DNA of 64,000 bases from Limnochordales bacterium (GTDB lineage Bacteria > Bacillota > Limnochordia > Limnochordales > DUMU01): positions 62,001 to 126,000 of the forward strand of contig JADBKP010000006.1 in assembly GCA_014896315.1 (NCBI GenBank), read 5' to 3'. Shown here in pieces: positions 38,950 through 47,470 of the stretch (position 1 is its first letter; each line of letters starts with the position of its first letter). The notes beneath the pieces were generated by a model that did no database searches, had not been told where the DNA came from, and saw only the letters and a list, made by a program, of their open reading frames with translations. The position numbers were made by a program, and so were the translations under genes.

Positions 38950-39762
38950 TTGTTCAAAGATTGGGAATTGGCCGAGATCAAGCGCTGGGTTGAGACCGCG
39001 GGAGCGAGCACCGGTGAGCTCGAGGAGCTGCTGGGGGACCCTCGTGCGGAGGTGCGCCAGCTGGGTGAGATGGTCCTGGAGCACTACGAAGAGATTTGCC
39101 GGGAGGAAGAAAGGCTGCGGAACCTGTGTCGGCGGGAAAGGGAGTTACAGAGTGAGGGTTACAGGGTGATCGCCGGCGTCGACGAAGCGGGCAGAGGACC
39201 CCTGGCAGGGCCGGTCGTGGCCGCCGCGGTCATATTCCCTCCCGGGGTCATGCTTCCCGGAATCCGTGATTCCAAGACACTAACCCCGGCCCGCCGAAAA
39301 CAGCTTTATGATCTGATCTGCCGGAAGGCGCTGGCTTGCGCGGTAGGTGTTGTTTCGAACGAGATCATCGATGAGTGCAACATCCTGCAGGCTACCATGC
39401 TTGCCATGCGCCAGGCCGTAGAAGCGTTGCCGGTGGTGCCCGACTTCTGCCTGGTCGATGGAAACCGCCTGCCCGAGCTCCCCTGTCCGGGCGAGGCGGT
39501 GGTAGACGCTGATGCCACTTGCTTTGTCGTTGCCTGCGCTGGAATCGTGGCCAAGGTCTATCGGGACCGGCTCATGGAAGAGCTGGATCGCCGCTACCCT
39601 GGCTACGGTCTGGCCAGCCACAAGGGATACGCGACGGCAGCCCACCTGGAGGCCATCCGGCAACTCGGCCCCTCACCGGTTCACCGGATCAGCTTCAAGG
39701 GAGTGAGAGAGGTTGCCGAGCAGAGTTCCCTACCCAGCAAGCGACAGGAGAGCTCCGTGTGA
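38950..39762 (+). CDS. rnhB: Ribonuclease HII
   Basis: A 270-residue enzyme that cuts RNA in RNA-DNA hybrids and removes misincorporated ribonucleotides. The catalytic DEDD set is visible: Asp and Glu in GVDEAGRGPLAGPVV, Asp in LVDGN, and a final Asp in DADATCFVVA. HKGYATAAHLEAIRQLGPSPVHR is the C-terminal signature. An N-terminal helical extension of about 70 residues matches the long Bacillus-type RNase HII. The TTG at 38950 is chosen for GAGAGGGG 8 bases upstream. TCGACA and TATTAT at 38826-38856 with a 19-20 base spacer could be a weak promoter. Confidence 0.94.
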   Translation: MFKDWELAEIKRWVETAGASTGELEELLGDPRAEVRQLGEMVLEHYEEICREEERLRNLCRRERELQSEGYRVIAGVDEAGRGPLAGPVVAAAVIFPPGVMLPGIRDSKTLTPARRKQLYDLICRKALACAVGVVSNEIIDECNILQATMLAMRQAVEALPVVPDFCLVDGNRLPELPCPGEAVVDADATCFVVACAGIVAKVYRDRLMEELDRRYPGYGLASHKGYATAAHLEAIRQLGPSPVHRISFKGVREVAEQSSLPSKRQESSV

Positions 39763-39814
39763 GGCCGGGCGTGCGGCCGGCTCAGGCACGAGGAAAGGCA
39801 AGAGGGCACAGTGG

Positions 39815-40183
39815 TTGGGCCGAACGGCGGAGGATCTGGCAGCGGCAGAAGCTGCCCGGCTCAGGATGGTGATTCTTGACCGTAACTGGCGGACCCGCTG
39901 GGGCGAACTCGATCTTGTGGGATTGGACGGAGACCAGCTGGTCGTCGTGGAAGTCAAGTGTCGCAGTACACCCCTCCAAGAGCTCGGCCCGGCCCTGGCC
40001 CTCACCGGGGCCAAGCAGCGCCGACTGGCGCGTCTGGCCGGCCTCTATCTGCAGCGACGGGCGGCCGACCACGGACTCTCCCCTACCAGACTGGCGGTTC
40101 GCTTCGATGTTTGCCTGGTGGTCTGGGCAACCGACAAGCAGGAGGTCACCTGGCTCAAAGATGCCTTCCGGCTACGCCGATAG
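39815..40183 (+). CDS. yraN: YraN/UPF0102 family nuclease-like protein
   Basis: A 122-residue protein of the YraN family with the endonuclease-like core: GRTAEDLAAAEAARL, LDRNWRTRWGELDLVGLDGDQLVVVEVKCRS. The E..D..E-K pattern matches a PD-(D/E)XK-type fold. Its biological role is unsettled, though it often neighbours rnhB, comM and dprA as here. The TTG at 39815 is preferred because AAGAGGG lies 8 bases upstream and family similarity starts there; the frame is open back into rnhB. Confidence 0.9.
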   Translation: MGRTAEDLAAAEAARLRMVILDRNWRTRWGELDLVGLDGDQLVVVEVKCRSTPLQELGPALALTGAKQRRLARLAGLYLQRRAADHGLSPTRLAVRFDVCLVVWATDKQEVTWLKDAFRLRR

Positions 40184-40260
40184 CTGCCTGCTAACCTGCC
40201 GCGGACCGGTAACACAGACACAGATCCGATGGCAGCCCGTCGTTTGCCCGGGAGGCGAGC

Positions 40261-41856
40261 TTACCGTGTGAACGGAACCGGTGGTCGCCAGCCCCGGCAG
40301 AGCTGGATGGCCTCCGCAGCATCGGACTTTTGGATGCGGTCGTGGCCGGCCAGGTCCGCGATGGTTCGCGCCACGGTCAGCCGACGGAAATGGGCACGTC
40401 GGGAGAGCCCGAGCTTGCGTATGGCTGCCTCCATCAGTTCGAGCGCCTCCGGGGTGCAGTCAAGCAGGCGCTGAGCTTCGGACGGCCGGATTTGACGATT
40501 CAGCCTCTCGTCGCCAAATCGGTGTCGCTGGCGCGCTCGCGCCTCGAGAACTTCTGCAAACAGGCGAGCGCTCTCTCCCTCATGCCCCGGTTTCACCGAG
40601 CGATCACTCTCTCCCCGCCCTGTCTCCATCTCCACCCACATATCAATCCGGTCGAGCAGGGGACCCGAAAGGTGGGCCAGGTACTGGCGTATTTGCCTTT
40701 CGCGGCAGCGGCAGGGGTTGTGGGGGTGGCCGAAATAGCCACATGGACAGGGGTTCATCGCTGCAATCAGGATGAACCGGGCCGGGAGTGTGACGAATCC
40801 GGCCGCGCTGGCAAGGCGGGTGACCCCCTCCTCGAGAGGAAGCCGCAGCGCCTCCAGCACCTCGCTACGGAAGTGAGGGAACTCATCGAGAAAGAGCACG
40901 CCCCGGTGTGCCATGGTCACTTCGCCGGGACGCAGAGGAATACCACCGCCGATCATCCCGGCCAGGGTGCAGGCCGGATGGGGGGCGCGCACGGGGCGAT
41001 TTCGCATCAAGGACAGATCGGCTTCACCGGCGGCACTGCGAATCTTGGATACCTCCAGAGCTTCCGCCTCGGACATGGGTGGCAACAGAGATGCCACCCT
41101 CTGTACTAGCATGGTCTTGCCACTGCCAGGCGGACCCACAATGAGGAGATGGTGGCCTCCGGCCACCGCCACCTGCAGAGCCCGTTTTGCCTCCCACGCT
41201 CCCTCGATCTCACCCAGATCGCCCGCCGAACAGTCCGGCCAGGCCAAAGCTTCATCGGTCAACGCCGGTTGGGGAGGAACGCCGTTCGTCGCAGAAGCTG
41301 GGGTACCCTGCTTGGCACCGACGAGCGATTCTACGGGGCGAAATGGCCCTCCCTCGTTAAGCCGTAGCACCACTTCTCGCAAGGAGCGAGCGGGGAGCAC
41401 TCGCAACCCTCTGGCAAGGGCGACTTGTGGCAACCCGTCGGCGGGCAGGATGAGCGGCAGGCCGCTGGCTCGGGCGGTAAGGGCAAAGGAGAGTAGACCC
41501 GGCACCGGGCGCAACCGGCCGTCGAGCCCGAGCTCGCCTACGGCAACGGCTCGTTCGGGGACGGACAGTTGCAGCAGCCCGGCTGCTCGCAAGATGCCCA
41601 GAGCTATCGGTAGATCGAGTGTCGCTCCGGCCTTGGGCATGCGTGCCGGTGCAAGATTGACCGTGATGCGCCGGAGCGGAAAATCGAAACCGCTATTCTG
41701 TATTGCTGACCTTACCCGATCACGGCTTTCCCGTACGGCCATGTCCGGCAATCCCACCACGGTAAAGGTAGGAAGGCCCGGTCCCACGTCAACTTCCACG
41801 GAAACAAGCTGGCCCTCGACTCCCAAGAGCATGCAACCAAGAGCCCGCGCGATCAT
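40261..41856 (-). CDS. comM: ComM/YifB family Mg-chelatase-like AAA+ helicase
   Basis: A 531-residue AAA+ protein, the only long gene on the - strand here. The N-terminal Lon-like ChlI domain (LGVEGQLVSVEVDVGPGLPTFTVVGLPD) is followed by GPPGSGKTMLVQR (Walker A), LFLDEFPHF (Walker B) and the family's AAMNPCPCGYFG with CRCRERQIRQYLAHLSGPLLDRIDM. In naturally competent bacteria ComM extends DNA heteroduplexes during transformation. dprA, another transformation gene, is encoded nearby on the other strand. The first codon (ATG, 41856) lies about 65 bases from the shared promoter region at 41898-41932. Confidence 0.95.
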   Translation of the reverse strand: MIARALGCMLLGVEGQLVSVEVDVGPGLPTFTVVGLPDMAVRESRDRVRSAIQNSGFDFPLRRITVNLAPARMPKAGATLDLPIALGILRAAGLLQLSVPERAVAVGELGLDGRLRPVPGLLSFALTARASGLPLILPADGLPQVALARGLRVLPARSLREVVLRLNEGGPFRPVESLVGAKQGTPASATNGVPPQPALTDEALAWPDCSAGDLGEIEGAWEAKRALQVAVAGGHHLLIVGPPGSGKTMLVQRVASLLPPMSEAEALEVSKIRSAAGEADLSLMRNRPVRAPHPACTLAGMIGGGIPLRPGEVTMAHRGVLFLDEFPHFRSEVLEALRLPLEEGVTRLASAAGFVTLPARFILIAAMNPCPCGYFGHPHNPCRCRERQIRQYLAHLSGPLLDRIDMWVEMETGRGESDRSVKPGHEGESARLFAEVLEARARQRHRFGDERLNRQIRPSEAQRLLDCTPEALELMEAAIRKLGLSRRAHFRRLTVARTIADLAGHDRIQKSDAAEAIQLCRGWRPPVPFTR

Positions 41857-41897
41857 CTGGGAACCCCCCGACGCCTATTTCCATTCTCGTGCCCGGC

Positions 41898-41926
41898 TCG
41901 ACATCCGGGGTGTGCTGTGGTATATT
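41898..41926 (+). promoter_or_regulatory. Sigma-A promoter for the zinc-ribbon gene and dprA
   Basis: TCGACA (41898-41903), 17-base spacer, TATATT (41921-41926), each 5/6 to consensus. The predicted start is about 41933, leaving a 100-base leader. On the - strand TATAAT (41928-41923) overlaps the same bases and could be the comM -10, though its -35 is poor. Confidence 0.65.
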
Positions 41927-41932
41927 ATACCA
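41918..41932. promoter_or_regulatory. Palindrome over the comM/zinc-ribbon divergent promoter
   Basis: TGGTATATTATACCA is a perfect 15-base palindrome around a central T that covers the -10 boxes on both strands. It could be a repressor site that controls both directions, or simply two face-to-face -10 elements. It does not match LexA or CIRCE motifs. Confidence 0.45.
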
Positions 41933-42033
41933 TGAATGGTACAACTTGGTGATTCTGACCAAAGCGCAGCATAAGGCCGCCCTGCCCCGGGAGAAGCTAC
42001 ACCTGAAGTCGCGGGCAGAGAGAGGGGCCGACA

Positions 42034-42288
42034 ATGGAGATACGGGATGGCACCCGCATGTTTAGCTGTCCATTCTGCCAGGCCGATACGCCGCATACGG
42101 TGCGGGCGCAGAAGGATAACATGTACGCCGTTGTCTGCAATCAATGTCGCATGGGCTCTCTGGTGACGGGGGAGGCTCTGCGGCTTCATCATCTGCAATG
42201 GGAGAAGGAACTGCGGCAAATCCTAAGCAGCCTGAGCGATTGGTCAGGACCGGGGGGTGGTGGTGACAGCCACAACTCTCCCGTCTGA
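42034..42288 (+). CDS. Small zinc-ribbon-like protein of unknown function
   Basis: An 84-residue protein with two cysteine pairs, CPFC at about 12-15 and CNQC at about 35-38, spaced like a zinc ribbon, then a helical region (LHHLQWEKELRQILSSL) and a Gly-rich end. GAGAGAGGGG lies upstream of the ATG. It stands between comM and dprA with its own promoter and is followed by dprA after 68 bases, so the two are probably co-transcribed. I do not recognise the family. Confidence 0.7.
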   Translation: MEIRDGTRMFSCPFCQADTPHTVRAQKDNMYAVVCNQCRMGSLVTGEALRLHHLQWEKELRQILSSLSDWSGPGGGGDSHNSPV

Positions 42289-42356
42289 GTGGCGTTCGGC
42301 TTGCTTGACCCGCGGGGCGGGCGGCTCTTAGCTGTACAGGCGGGGGGCTGGCAGGA

Positions 42357-43550
42357 GTGAGTCTGGCGGAAAAGGGGTTTTGGGCTGCCTGGAACCGTAT
42401 ACCGGGGTTGGGAGCGCGCCGTTTTCAGCAGCTTTTAAGATCCTTTGGTACCGCCCAAGCTGCCTGGCGGGCCAGCACCGCTGAATTGCGGTTGGTCCTG
42501 GGCGAAAGTCTGGCAGAGGTCTGTGACCACTGGCGTCGCCGGATAACCCCCGAGCGGGAGATAGAGATCACGGCGCGGCTCGGGGTGGAGATGCTAACCT
42601 GGCTTGATCCGGGCTATCCGCTGCTTCTGAAGGAGATACCCGACCCGCCGCCCGTGCTCTACTTACGGGGCCGTCTGGAACCACGGGACCTGCTGGCGGT
42701 GGCCGTAGTAGGAACCCGCAAAGCAAGCCGCAGCGGCCTGGCTTACGCCGAAAGCATCAGCCGGGGGTTGGCCGAAGCGGGGGTAACAGTGGTCAGCGGG
42801 CTGGCGCTTGGCATCGATGCTGCTGCACACACAGGCGCACTGCGGGCGAAGGGCCGCACCCTTGCGGTGCTCGGGTGCGGTATCGATCGTGTCTATCCGC
42901 CGGAACATGCGAGCCTGGCCCGACAGATTCTGGATTCCGGTGCTGTACTATCGCCGTTTGCTCCCGGAACGCCTCCTTACTCCGCTAACTTCCCGGCCCG
43001 CAACCGGGTGATCGCCGGGCTTGCCTGGGGAACTGTGGTCATTGAAGCGGGGCGCAGCAGCGGCGCCCTGGTGACGGCGGCCTTTGCCTGCCAGCAAAAC
43101 CGGGACGTCTGCGCCGTGCCGGGAGACCAGGGCACGAGCGAAGGCTGCTTGCGGCTCATATCTGAGGGAGCGGCTCCGGTACTCTCCGCCCGTGACGTAC
43201 TCAGACATATCAACCTGGGTCGCCTGCTGCCTCCTCAATACCGAGAGCCAGCCTCCGAGCATGTCGCCGCCAATAAGCGTATTGATCCCAGGACCGGTCA
43301 CCATTCCCAGACTTCGCTCTCCTTTGGGGGTACCGGCACACGTTCCCCGTCACTGAGGGCGGGATCGGGAGGCCAGGCGGCAGAGCAGCAGCTCCTGGAC
43401 GAGCTCGAACGGGGCCCTGCTACTTTCGACGAACTGCTGGCTGCAACCGGTCTTCCGCCCAGCACGTTGCAGCAGCTGTTACTCTCCCTGGAGATGGATG
43501 ATAAAGTTCAACGGATCGAAGCAGGGCGGTACCGGCGTCTGGGTGGGTAG
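42357..43550 (+). CDS. dprA: DNA-processing protein DprA (Smf)
   Basis: A 397-residue protein that loads RecA on incoming single-stranded DNA during transformation. A SAM-like N-terminal domain (IPGLGARRFQQLL) is followed by the Rossmann core: VVGTRKASRSG, SGLALGIDAAAHTGAL, GCGIDRVYPPEH and NFPARNRVIAGLAWG. A low-complexity linker leads to a C-terminal winged-helix domain (TFDELLAATGLPPSTLQQLLLSLE). The usual SE at the start of SEYPPGTPP is SPFAPGTPP here. The GTG start has only a modest SD. Confidence 0.94.
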   Translation: MSLAEKGFWAAWNRIPGLGARRFQQLLRSFGTAQAAWRASTAELRLVLGESLAEVCDHWRRRITPEREIEITARLGVEMLTWLDPGYPLLLKEIPDPPPVLYLRGRLEPRDLLAVAVVGTRKASRSGLAYAESISRGLAEAGVTVVSGLALGIDAAAHTGALRAKGRTLAVLGCGIDRVYPPEHASLARQILDSGAVLSPFAPGTPPYSANFPARNRVIAGLAWGTVVIEAGRSSGALVTAAFACQQNRDVCAVPGDQGTSEGCLRLISEGAAPVLSARDVLRHINLGRLLPPQYREPASEHVAANKRIDPRTGHHSQTSLSFGGTGTRSPSLRAGSGGQAAEQQLLDELERGPATFDELLAATGLPPSTLQQLLLSLEMDDKVQRIEAGRYRRLGG

Positions 43551-43553
43551 GAT

Positions 43554-43582
43554 TTACACCGGCAGATAGCAACCCATATAAT
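43554..43582 (+). promoter_or_regulatory. Sigma-A promoter for topA
   Basis: TTACAC (43554-43559), 17-base spacer, perfect TATAAT (43577-43582). It begins 4 bases after the dprA stop and ends 38 bases before the topA ATG, which has GGAGAGGGTG as ribosome binding site. Confidence 0.7.
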
Positions 43583-43620
43583 TGAGCGGATTGCCGGGCG
43601 TGTGCGGAGAGGGTGTCAGC

Positions 43621-45864
43621 ATGCCTAAACTGATCATCGTCGAATCGCCAGCTAAAGCCAAGACCATCAGCAAGGTCCTCGGTCGAGGCTATCGGGTGAA
43701 GGCCTCTCTTGGTCACGTGCGCGACCTGCCCAAGAGCCAGTTTGGTGTAGACATTGAGCATGGGTTCCAACCCAAGTACATCACTATCCGTGGCAAAGGG
43801 CCGGTGCTGGAGGAGCTGCGTCAGGCGGCCCGGGAAGCGGATCGCGTCTACCTTGCCACTGACCCCGACCGGGAAGGTGAAGCGATCTCATGGCATTTGG
43901 CCCAGGTACTCAACCTTTCCCCGGACCAAGCGGCACGCATCGAGTTTCACGAGATAACCGAGCGAGCGATCAAGGCAGCACTCCAGAACCCGCGACCCCT
44001 GGATATGAATCGGGTCGACGCGCAGCAGGCTCGCCGGATTCTCGACCGCCTGGTGGGCTACAAGCTGAGCCCGCTTCTGTGGGAGAAGGTGAAACCGGGC
44101 CTGAGTGCAGGTCGCGTGCAGTCCGTCGCCTTGCGACTCATCGTGGATAGGGAACGGGAAATAGAGGCGTTTCGCCCGCAGGAATACTGGACTATCCAGG
44201 TCGACCTCTCCACCGCCGCCGGGCAGAGTTTTGTTGCTGAAGTGATTCGCCATGCCGGGCAGAAGCTGGCGCTGGGCAGGAAAGAAGATGTGGTCCCGGT
44301 CGTGGCGGAACTTGAGAAGGCCGAGTACACCGTTACCCGGGTTGAAGAGCGGGAACGGCGCCGCTACCCGGCCCCTCCTTTCACTACGAGTACGCTGCAG
44401 CAGGAGGCCTCCCGCCGCCTTGGCTTCTCTGCCCGCAGGACTATGGACATTGCTCAGCAACTTTATGAAGGGCTCGAGCTGGGAGAGGAGGGAGCGGTCG
44501 GGCTCATCACCTACATGCGGACCGACTCGGTCCGTATCGCCCGGGAAGCGCAGGAGGAGGCGGCACGCTACATTCGGGAGCGGTTGGGTGATGATTATGC
44601 TCCCGCCCAGCCACCGCAGTACCGCAACCGTCCTGGCGCTCAGGCAGCGCACGAGGCAATTCGGCCCACCTCGGTTTTCCGTACGCCCGACAGCGTCAAG
44701 CCTTATCTCAAACGAGACCAGTACCGGCTTTACCGGCTGATCTGGGAGCGATTCGTGGCCAGCCAGATGGCACCGGCCGTCTACGATCAGGTGGTAGCGG
44801 AGATCACCGCCGGTACGTTCACCTTGCGGGCATCCGGTATGGTTATGAAGTTTCCGGGATTCACCGCTATCTATCAGGAGAGTCGCGCCAAAGAGGAGGC
44901 AGATGAGATAGGAGGAGACGGGAAGGCCGACTCTGACGGCGCGACTGAGTCTGGCCCTGCGCCGAACGGTGCGGCAGAGGCTGAGTCTCGCAACGGGCGG
45001 CTGAGTGATAGTGAGCTCCCCGCTGAAGGGGAACAGCTTCCGCCGCTGAAAGAGGGCGAGAAACTGATTCTCCTTGCCGTCCGCCCTGAACAGCACTTTA
45101 CGCAACCGCCCCCGCGCTACACAGAAGCGACTTTGATCAAAACTCTGGAGGAAAAGGGAATTGGCCGTCCCAGTACGTACGCGCCGATTCTGGAAACCAT
45201 CCGGCAGCGGGATTATGTTGAGATGGTGGATCGCCGCTTCCGTCCCACGCAGCTTGGAATTGTTGTGGTAGACCTGTTGCGGGAGTACTTCCCCGACATC
45301 GTCGACGTTGGCTTTACGGCCCAGATGGAGAGTGAGCTCGATCAGATCGAGGAGGGGAAAGAGTCCTGGCAGGCGGTGGTCGAGCGCTTTTATCGTCCTT
45401 TCGCTGCTAACCTGGCCAGAGCGCAGAGCCTGATGCAGCATGTCAGCCTGCCCGAAGAGGCGACGGATGTGCTGTGTGATGTCTGTCGCCGTCCGATGGT
45501 GGTCCGGAGGGGACGGTACGGCAAGTTCCTGGCGTGTACCGGTTTTCCGGAGTGTCGGCACACAAAACCGCTCCTCAAAGAGGTGGGAACGCCATGTCCT
45601 CGCTGCGGGCGGCCGCTGGTTGAACGTCATTCCCGCAAGGGAAGGGTTTTCTATGGTTGTTCCGGCTACCCGGAATGCGACTTTACATCCTGGAATCGGC
45701 CGGCCGGTCTCTGTCCGCGGTGCGGTGGATTGATGGTTGTGCGCGGCAGGCAGGCAGCGGCCATCTGCAGTAACGAAACCTGTGGCTACAGCGGGAAACC
45801 CGCCGACACCACTGTACAACTGGCAGTCGACTCGCAACCGGCTACTCCGGGTCCGGGGCAGTAG
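43621..45864 (+). CDS. topA: DNA topoisomerase I
   Basis: A 747-residue type IA topoisomerase that relaxes negative supercoils. The TOPRIM domain opens the protein (IVESPAKAKTI, then LATDPDREGEAISWHL). The active-site Tyr298 is in GLITYMRTDSVRI. A Gly/Asp/Ser/Glu-rich insert occurs at about 430-490. Three C-terminal four-cysteine zinc ribbons follow (CDVC...CTGFPEC, CPRC...CSGYPEC, CPRC...CSNETC), helping strand passage. The order dprA-topA-xerC-hslV-hslU is the common Bacillota block. Confidence 0.97.
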   Translation: MPKLIIVESPAKAKTISKVLGRGYRVKASLGHVRDLPKSQFGVDIEHGFQPKYITIRGKGPVLEELRQAAREADRVYLATDPDREGEAISWHLAQVLNLSPDQAARIEFHEITERAIKAALQNPRPLDMNRVDAQQARRILDRLVGYKLSPLLWEKVKPGLSAGRVQSVALRLIVDREREIEAFRPQEYWTIQVDLSTAAGQSFVAEVIRHAGQKLALGRKEDVVPVVAELEKAEYTVTRVEERERRRYPAPPFTTSTLQQEASRRLGFSARRTMDIAQQLYEGLELGEEGAVGLITYMRTDSVRIAREAQEEAARYIRERLGDDYAPAQPPQYRNRPGAQAAHEAIRPTSVFRTPDSVKPYLKRDQYRLYRLIWERFVASQMAPAVYDQVVAEITAGTFTLRASGMVMKFPGFTAIYQESRAKEEADEIGGDGKADSDGATESGPAPNGAAEAESRNGRLSDSELPAEGEQLPPLKEGEKLILLAVRPEQHFTQPPPRYTEATLIKTLEEKGIGRPSTYAPILETIRQRDYVEMVDRRFRPTQLGIVVVDLLREYFPDIVDVGFTAQMESELDQIEEGKESWQAVVERFYRPFAANLARAQSLMQHVSLPEEATDVLCDVCRRPMVVRRGRYGKFLACTGFPECRHTKPLLKEVGTPCPRCGRPLVERHSRKGRVFYGCSGYPECDFTSWNRPAGLCPRCGGLMVVRGRQAAAICSNETCGYSGKPADTTVQLAVDSQPATPGPGQ

Positions 45865-45887
45865 CACGGCAGGGGTGGGTACGACTG

Positions 45888-46919
45888 ATGCACAAGGAGA
45901 AGGAAGTAGAGAGCACGCAAACCCGTGCCGACAGGGACAGGGCGGCACCCGCTCCGGCAGACCAGCTTGGGTCACGAGACTTCTGGAGAGAGCAGCTCGC
46001 ACTTTTTCTCAGGAGTCTGGCCGCCCGGCACTACGCGGCAGGTACCGTTGCGGGCTATCAGAGAGATATTGCGAGTTATCTGGACTTTGTCAGGGATCTC
46101 CCCGGAGCACCATCACCGGCGGCAAGCGATCCCTTGCGACGGTTCCTGGCCGAGCTTTACCAGCGCGGGCTTTCCCCTGCTACCTGCGCTCGCAAGCTGG
46201 CGGCCATCCGCAGCTTCCTGGCGTTTGTAGAAAGGCAGGGAGCGGTGGAGGCAGCCCCCGCCCGGGAGATCCCCAACCCAAAACAAGCACGGCGCTTGCC
46301 CCGGGTTTTATCAGCAACAGCCGCGAAGAATCTGCTGGACCGGGTGGCAGCAGCCGCTGACTCTCCCGAGCGCATCCGGGACTACGCGCTGCTGGAACTG
46401 GCCTACAGCTCGGGGTTGAGGGTGAGCGAGCTCGTCCGACTCCGCAGCAGTGATGTAGATTGGGAGCAGAAGCTCGTGCGCGTTCTGGGCAAGGGGCGGA
46501 AGGTCCGCCTGGTGCCCGTGGGTGAACCGGCACTGGCGGCGCTGCGAACCTACCTGGAACGAGCCCGTCCCCTGCTGGTCCGCGAAGCTGGCGACGATTC
46601 CGGCGATCTGACCCTCTTTCTCAACCGTCACGGCCGCCCGCTCACAACCCGGCGCGTGCAACAGATCGTGTCGCAGTGGGCCGGGCCGGGGGTGAGCCCG
46701 CACGTGCTCAGACACTCCTTTGCGACCCACCTGCTGGACGGGGGAGCCGACCTGCGGGCGGTTCAGGAGATGCTGGGGCATGCCAGCTTGTCAACCACCC
46801 AGGTTTACACCCACGTGTCGCGGGCGAGGTTGGTCGAAGTGTACCGCCGAGCCCACCCCCGGGCGGCGCCTCCGGCAGATAAGAGCAGGGAAAGCGAGGT
46901 TGACGCCGGTGAGAGCTGA
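45888..46919 (+). CDS. xerC: Tyrosine recombinase XerC (CodV-like)
   Basis: A 343-residue site-specific recombinase that resolves chromosome dimers. An N-terminal extension of about 30 polar residues precedes the core-binding domain (about 35-125). The catalytic set is complete: Arg in SGLRVSEL, Lys in [18 protein letters not shown] (His, Arg), His in [10 protein letters not shown] and the nucleophile Tyr307 (QVYTHV). It is at the head of the xerC-hslV-hslU group (codV-clpQ-clpY in Bacillus). Its 3' end overlaps hslV by 11 bases. Confidence 0.94.
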   Translation: MHKEKEVESTQTRADRDRAAPAPADQLGSRDFWREQLALFLRSLAARHYAAGTVAGYQRDIASYLDFVRDLPGAPSPAASDPLRRFLAELYQRGLSPATCARKLAAIRSFLAFVERQGAVEAAPAREIPNPKQARRLPRVLSATAAKNLLDRVAAAADSPERIRDYALLELAYSSGLRVSELVRLRSSDVDWEQKLVRVLGKGRKVRLVPVGEPALAALRTYLERARPLLVREAGDDSGDLTLFLNRHGRPLTTRRVQQIVSQWAGPGVSPHVLRHSFATHLLDGGADLRAVQEMLGHASLSTTQVYTHVSRARLVEVYRRAHPRAAPPADKSRESEVDAGES

Positions 46920-47457
46920 GAGGGAAGTCTGGCGGGGAACTACCATTGTCGCCGTTCACCGTGCCGGCCGGGGAGCAATGGCCGGTGACGGGCAGGTAAC
47001 CCAGAATGAACAGATCATCATAAAGAGTTCGGCCCGAAAAGTACGCCGAATCTACCAGGGACAGGTGGTTGTAGGCTTTGCCGGCGCTGTAGCCGACGCC
47101 TTCGCCTTACTGGAAAGGTTGGAGGACCGGCTAAATCAGTACCACGGGCAGCTGGACCGGGCCGCGGTCGAGCTGGCCAAAGAATGGCGTACCGATCGGG
47201 CCTTGCGCCGCCTGGAGGCTTTGCTGCTCGCCATGGATCGCCACCGCCTGCTTTTGATCTCGGGCACGGGGGAGATCATCGAGCCTGACGATGGTGTTCT
47301 TGCCATAGGTTCGGGTGGAGCCTATGCTCTGGCAGCGGCGCGGGCCTTGCTGGCCCATACTACCCTGTCACCGCGCCAGATAGCGGAAGAGGCGTTGCGC
47401 ATAGCCGCTGACATCTGCGTTTTTACCAACCACCAGATAACGGTGGAAGAAGTTTGA
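46909..47457 (+). CDS. hslV: ATP-dependent protease proteolytic subunit HslV (ClpQ)
   Basis: A 182-residue threonine protease. The nucleophile is Thr11 in [11 protein letters not shown], exposed after removal of a ten-residue propeptide ([10 protein letters not shown]). [21 protein letters not shown] and [16 protein letters not shown] are family signatures. It forms double hexamers capped by HslU. The GTG at 46909, inside the end of xerC, gives family length and has GAGG 10 bases upstream. Confidence 0.95.
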   Translation: MRAEREVWRGTTIVAVHRAGRGAMAGDGQVTQNEQIIIKSSARKVRRIYQGQVVVGFAGAVADAFALLERLEDRLNQYHGQLDRAAVELAKEWRTDRALRRLEALLLAMDRHRLLLISGTGEIIEPDDGVLAIGSGGAYALAAARALLAHTTLSPRQIAEEALRIAADICVFTNHQITVEEV

Positions 47458-47470
47458 AGGGGGCTGGCGT

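Noticed and set aside
40913-41935. A 340-codon + strand frame opposite comM
   Set aside because: Antisense shadow of comM; rich in Arg, Ser and Pro, with no domain and no ribosome binding site.
43888-46002. A 704-codon open frame on the - strand
   Set aside because: It lies wholly opposite topA and the start of xerC, whose motifs are unmistakable. Long antisense frames are common in GC-rich coding DNA, and the translation shows no family pattern.
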